Below are positions 7,869-11,082 of a stretch of DNA of 11,082 nucleotides, piece after piece. Positions within the stretch are counted from its first letter, which is position 1. Each line of letters begins with the position of its first letter. The notes beneath the pieces were generated by a model. The model was given only the letters and a program-made list of their open reading frames with translations, searched no databases and was not told where the DNA came from. The stretch is from NCBI GenBank assembly GCA_020025885.1, contig JAHHRJ010000056.1:1-11082 (forward strand), in the 5' to 3' direction. The position numbers and the translations under genes are program-made. The stretch comes from Butyricicoccus sp. (lineage in GTDB: Bacteria; Bacillota; Clostridia; Oscillospirales; Butyricicoccaceae).

Positions 7869-8828
7869 TTACACGCCCCCATATACGATCACAGATAGGA
7901 CAAGCTCGATGACTGGTGCAACAAAAATCACACTGTCAAAGCGATCGAGCACGCCGCCATGTCCCGGAAAAATATGACTGTAATCTTTGATCTTGCTTTG
8001 TCTCTTAATGATCGAAAAAGACAAGTCCCCAAGCTGTCCGATCACTGCACCAGCCGCACCCATGATTGCAGCACCTGCATAATGGATGGACAGCCCTGCA
8101 TAATTGTTCATCAAAAAGACAACACCCAGCATAATGAGTGTCGCACCCACGACACCACCAATTGCGCCCTCTACTGTTTTCTTTGGACTTACCACTGGTG
8201 CCAGCTTATGTTTTCCAAACGCCATACCTGCAAAGAGTGCGCAGGTATCCGATCCCCACGCTGCAACCAGTGGCAAAAGCACCAGAAATGCGCCGCCCTG
8301 CATCTCAAAAATACGCCACAGCGACAACATCAGATAGGGCAGGATAAAACCGCCCACAAAGCCCGCCATGACTTCTTCCGCGCGCACGATGTCATGATGA
8401 CGCAGCAGGCAGACAAACAAGCCAACCAGCAAAAACAGCATCACAAACCGGAAAAACTGTTCCTGAAAAATTCCAAGATATGCCCGCATCTCCGACTCGG
8501 TCAGACTGAAAGAACCGTGATTGCTTCCCAGAATAAAAAATCCAACTGTATTGGTCGCTTGCGGTGCAAATCCTCCACCTATCAAGGCAGGCGCGGGCAG
8601 TAGCACCGCAGACGGCATACAGGTCACCAGTGCATACATTGCAGATGCCGCAAGTGTGACCCATTTCATCCCGCGATTTTTGACAAGTCCTGTCGGCACA
8701 ATGAGTTCATAGGATGCACAGACGCACAGTGCACAAATGGACAGCGCAAGCACCACCGAGGGCAGTACATAGAGCGCAAGCAGGACAAATAAAAATCCGC
8801 CCACACCAAATAAAACTCTTTCTTTCAT
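7869..8828 (-). CDS. cdsA: phosphatidate cytidylyltransferase (CDP-diglyceride synthase)
   Basis: Integral membrane enzyme that makes CDP-diacylglycerol from phosphatidate and CTP, the branch point for phospholipid synthesis. The 319-residue protein is mostly hydrophobic, with spans at roughly 8-36, 57-80, 127-142, 155-172, 180-203, 221-240, 250-268 and 298-316. The C-terminal family signature is complete: SPKKTVEG (214-221), GQLGDLSFS (264-272), IKRQSKIKD (274-282) and PGHGGVLDRFD (288-298). WGSDTCALFAG (191-201) carries the conserved aspartate. The protein is longer than the usual 260-290 residues, and the excess appears to sit in a non-conserved stretch at about 80-126. The start at 8828 has GGAGG 10 bases upstream, inside the last codons of uppS, so the two genes are probably translationally coupled; the uppS stop is only 3 bases away. 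Confidence 0.96.
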   Translation of the reverse strand: MKERVLFGVGGFLFVLLALYVLPSVVLALSICALCVCASYELIVPTGLVKNRGMKWVTLAASAMYALVTCMPSAVLLPAPALIGGGFAPQATNTVGFFILGSNHGSFSLTESEMRAYLGIFQEQFFRFVMLFLLVGLFVCLLRHHDIVRAEEVMAGFVGGFILPYLMLSLWRIFEMQGGAFLVLLPLVAAWGSDTCALFAGMAFGKHKLAPVVSPKKTVEGAIGGVVGATLIMLGVVFLMNNYAGLSIHYAGAAIMGAAGAVIGQLGDLSFSIIKRQSKIKDYSHIFPGHGGVLDRFDSVIFVAPVIELVLSVIVYGGV

Positions 8829-8831
8829 CGG

Positions 8832-9581
<750 letters not shown>

Positions 9582-9599
9582 TTTTGCACCTCGTGGAAA

Positions 9600-9620
9600 G
9601 GGGACGGCAACGCCGCCCCC
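9600..9620 (-). promoter_or_regulatory. G-rich hairpin in the frr-uppS gap
   Basis: In the minus-strand RNA the arms GGGGGCGGC and GCCGTCCCC pair over 9 positions (8 Watson-Crick pairs and one G-U) around a GTT loop. Only three T follow, so it is not a typical terminator. The uppS ribosome binding site (9587-9592) begins 8 bases after the stem. The structure may act as a weak terminator, an RNA-processing or stability element, or a block that uncouples uppS from frr translation. The G-U pair would be an A-C mismatch on the other strand, so the hairpin is oriented with the genes. Confidence 0.55.
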
Positions 9621-9647
9621 CAAATGATTCATTCTGTAACCGCCGCA

Positions 9648-10202
9648 TTAAACTTCCTTGAGTTCTGCGCTCTTCTTTGCAACGATACCGTCGATCTCCT
9701 TGACATACTTGTCAGTGATCTTCTGAATCTGCTGTTCGCCGTCCTTGACTTCGTCCTCAGTTGCCTCATTCTTCTTCTTGAGGTCCTTGAACTTGTCAAT
9801 TGCATCACGGCGGATATTGCGAATCGCAACCTTTGCATCCTCGCCGATCTTGGAACACTGCTTGATGAGTTCCTTACGACGCTCTTCTGTCAGCGGCGGG
9901 AAAGTCAAACGGATCACCTTGCCGTCATTCTGTGGGTTCAGACCCAGATCAGAAGTCTGGATCGCCTTCTCAATATCGCGCAGAATAGATGCATCCCATG
10001 GCTGGATTTGCAGGCTGCGCGGATCAGGAGAAGAAACAGCTGCAACCTGCGGCAGTGGAGTTGGGGTACCATAGTATTCCACAGTCAGCTTGTTGAGGAC
10101 AGCCGGATTTGCACGACCTGCACGAATTGCAGACAGCTCCTTAGACAGAACGTCGATGGTCTTGCTCATTTTCTGTTCATGCTGCTTGATAATTTCTTTC
10201 AT
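9648..10202 (-). CDS. frr: ribosome recycling factor
   Basis: Cytoplasmic factor that, with EF-G, splits post-termination ribosomes from mRNA. The 184 residues match the family's 185. The long-helix domain opens with the typical KMSKTIDVLSKELSAIRAGRANPAVL region (11-36). The middle (about 31-104) is the beta domain, including YYGTPTPLPQVAAVS (43-57) and IRLTFPPLTEERR (97-109). The C-terminal helices carry AIRNIRRDA (126-134), with the arginines known to contact the ribosome. The start is certain: the pyrH stop codon TAA abuts the frr ATG, and AAGGAGG, 8 bases upstream, lies within the last pyrH codons. This implies translational coupling to pyrH. The pair pyrH-frr is widely conserved in bacteria. 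Confidence 0.98.
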   Translation of the reverse strand: MKEIIKQHEQKMSKTIDVLSKELSAIRAGRANPAVLNKLTVEYYGTPTPLPQVAAVSSPDPRSLQIQPWDASILRDIEKAIQTSDLGLNPQNDGKVIRLTFPPLTEERRKELIKQCSKIGEDAKVAIRNIRRDAIDKFKDLKKKNEATEDEVKDGEQQIQKITDKYVKEIDGIVAKKSAELKEV

Positions 10203-10925
10203 TTATAGTTCCTCCTTGACGAGCGTGCCGATCTGCTCTCCGGTGACGGCACGATAAATATTTTCTGGGTCAGACAGTGCAAATACCAAAATCGGAATAT
10301 GATTGTCCATAGAGAGCGAAGTTGCTGTTGTGTCCATAACACCCAGACCCTGATTCAAAACATCCATGTACGTCAACTTCTCATACTTTTTTGCATCTGG
10401 GTTCTTTGCCGGATCAGAATCATAAACGCCATCAATGTTCTTTGCCAGCAGAATGACCTCTGCCCCGATTTCAGCTGCGCGTAGTGCTGCCGCAGTGTCT
10501 GTGGAGAAATACGGGTTGCCCGTACCGCATCCAAAGATCACAACGCGACCCTTGCCCAAATGGCGTGCCGCCTTACTGCGAATATATGGCTCTGCGATCT
10601 GATTCATTGCGATTGCGGTCTGCACACGCACCTCACAGCCGCGCTGTTCCAGTGCATCTGCAAGTGCCAATGCATTGATCGTAGTCGCAAGCATTCCCAT
10701 ATGGTCCGCCCGTGTGCGCTCCATACGTCCGCCGCCATCCTTAACGCCGCGCCAGAAGTTACCGCCGCCCACGACGATGCCAACCTCACATCCAATGTCC
10801 GCACAGCGCTTAATCACATCACAAACTGGTCCAATGACATCAAAATTCAGTCCAAAGTGTTTATCGCCAGCGAGTGCTTCGCCACTGATTTTGACAAGGA
10901 CGCGTTTATACTTGGGAGTATCCAT
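10203..10925 (-). CDS. pyrH: uridylate kinase (UMP kinase)
   Basis: Bacterial-type UMP kinase of the amino-acid kinase fold: it phosphorylates UMP to UDP with ATP, in the cytoplasm, supplying pyrimidine nucleotides for RNA, DNA and sugar-nucleotide synthesis. Family members are hexamers regulated by GTP and UTP. The 240 residues fit the family. Motifs: VKISGEAL (11-18), VVGGGNFWRG (51-60), TRADHMGMLAT (71-81), FGCGTGNPYFSTDTAA (131-146) and AKNIDGVYDSDP (161-172). AGGAGG lies 7 bases before the ATG at 10925. The gene is first in the visible operon, with its own promoter 40 bases upstream. In many relatives rpsB and tsf precede pyrH; no recognisable tsf end is visible in the 157 bases to the window edge. 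Confidence 0.98.
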   Translation of the reverse strand: MDTPKYKRVLVKISGEALAGDKHFGLNFDVIGPVCDVIKRCADIGCEVGIVVGGGNFWRGVKDGGGRMERTRADHMGMLATTINALALADALEQRGCEVRVQTAIAMNQIAEPYIRSKAARHLGKGRVVIFGCGTGNPYFSTDTAAALRAAEIGAEVILLAKNIDGVYDSDPAKNPDAKKYEKLTYMDVLNQGLGVMDTTATSLSMDNHIPILVFALSDPENIYRAVTGEQIGTLVKEEL

Positions 10926-10964
10926 TCTTCTTCCTCCTATGTCGATACAAACGATTGTGAGTTT

Positions 10965-10993
10965 ATTTTACATGATTATTGCGCTTTTTGCAA
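10965..10993 (-). promoter_or_regulatory. promoter for the pyrH operon
   Basis: On the minus strand, TTGCAA (4/6 match to the -35 consensus; 10988-10993), a 17-base spacer and TAAAAT (5/6 match to the -10; 10965-10970) lie upstream of pyrH. The predicted transcription start is near 10958, giving a leader of about 33 bases that contains the AGGAGG site. The optimal spacing, AT-rich surroundings and position in the only gene-free stretch upstream of the cluster support it. The remaining bases 10994-11082 hold no gene I can recognise, only a short imperfect palindrome near the edge. Confidence 0.6.
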
Positions 10994-11082
10994 CATGTGG
11001 CGGCATAGTTTTCAAATCATAATGCTTGGGCAACACCGCACAATGTCATCTGCGGCGCTTTGCGAAAATTTCGCGCCATAAA

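Noticed and set aside
7186..7977. Long plus-strand ORF of 263 codons opposite dxr
   Set aside because: It is antisense to a complete and well-conserved dxr, its translation is low-complexity Ser/Ala/Pro-rich, and it matches no family I recognise; a shadow frame.
7959..8603. Plus-strand ORF of 214 codons opposite cdsA
   Set aside because: It lies antisense to an intact cdsA and its translation is rich in His, Gln and Lys with no recognisable domain; a shadow frame.
9582..9632. Longer UppS start at 9632, adding 17 residues
   Set aside because: It runs through the intergenic hairpin, lacks a ribosome binding site, and adds residues not typical of the family; GAGGTG precedes the ATG at 9581.
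11017..11079. 20-codon minus-strand ORF at the right edge, possibly the tail of an upstream gene
   Set aside because: Its sequence (MARNFRKAPQ...) does not resemble the end of EF-Ts or any protein I know, and its upstream context is cut off; not supportable.

Overview
The window is a slice of a housekeeping chromosome region from a Bacillota (Firmicutes) bacterium, most likely a mid-GC member of class Clostridia. The evidence is the Gram-positive-type replicative polymerase PolC (exonuclease nested inside a PHP domain), strong GGAGG-type ribosome binding sites, and the gene order pyrH-frr-uppS-cdsA-dxr-rseP-ispG-polC, which is a recurrent arrangement in Clostridia. The order within Clostridia cannot be fixed from this sequence alone. 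All genes lie on the minus strand, so transcription runs from the right edge to the left.

Layout, in the direction of transcription. The right end (about 10926-11082) is a short gene-free leader with a convincing sigma-A-type promoter at 10965-10993. It drives pyrH (UMP kinase), which is followed immediately by frr (ribosome recycling factor; stop and start codons abut). A 66-base gap carrying a G-rich hairpin separates frr from uppS (undecaprenyl diphosphate synthase). uppS, cdsA (CDP-diglyceride synthase), dxr (MEP-pathway reductoisomerase), rseP (intramembrane site-2 protease) and ispG (MEP-pathway iron-sulfur enzyme) then run on with gaps of 3 to 24 bases. A strong terminator-like hairpin with a T-tract stands between ispG and polC, and the T-tract directly abuts the polC ribosome binding site. 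polC (1454 codons) takes up the left 40% of the window. After its stop there are 148 bases with a near-consensus promoter pointing left, embedded in a 30-codon hydrophobic ORF; the gene it would serve lies beyond the window.

How the genes fit together: pyrH supplies nucleotides and frr serves translation. dxr and ispG are two steps of the MEP route to isoprenoid precursors, and uppS spends those precursors on the undecaprenyl carrier lipid for cell-wall synthesis. cdsA makes the CDP-diacylglycerol precursor of phospholipids. rseP is a membrane protease, and polC replicates the chromosome. The set is a growth-linked envelope, translation and replication cluster.

I see no mobile element, CRISPR array, RNA gene, defence system or evidently new multigene system. 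The points worth a second look are regulatory: the attenuator-like hairpin before polC, a similar hairpin before uppS, and the promoter or small-ORF region after polC. All coding genes look intact.
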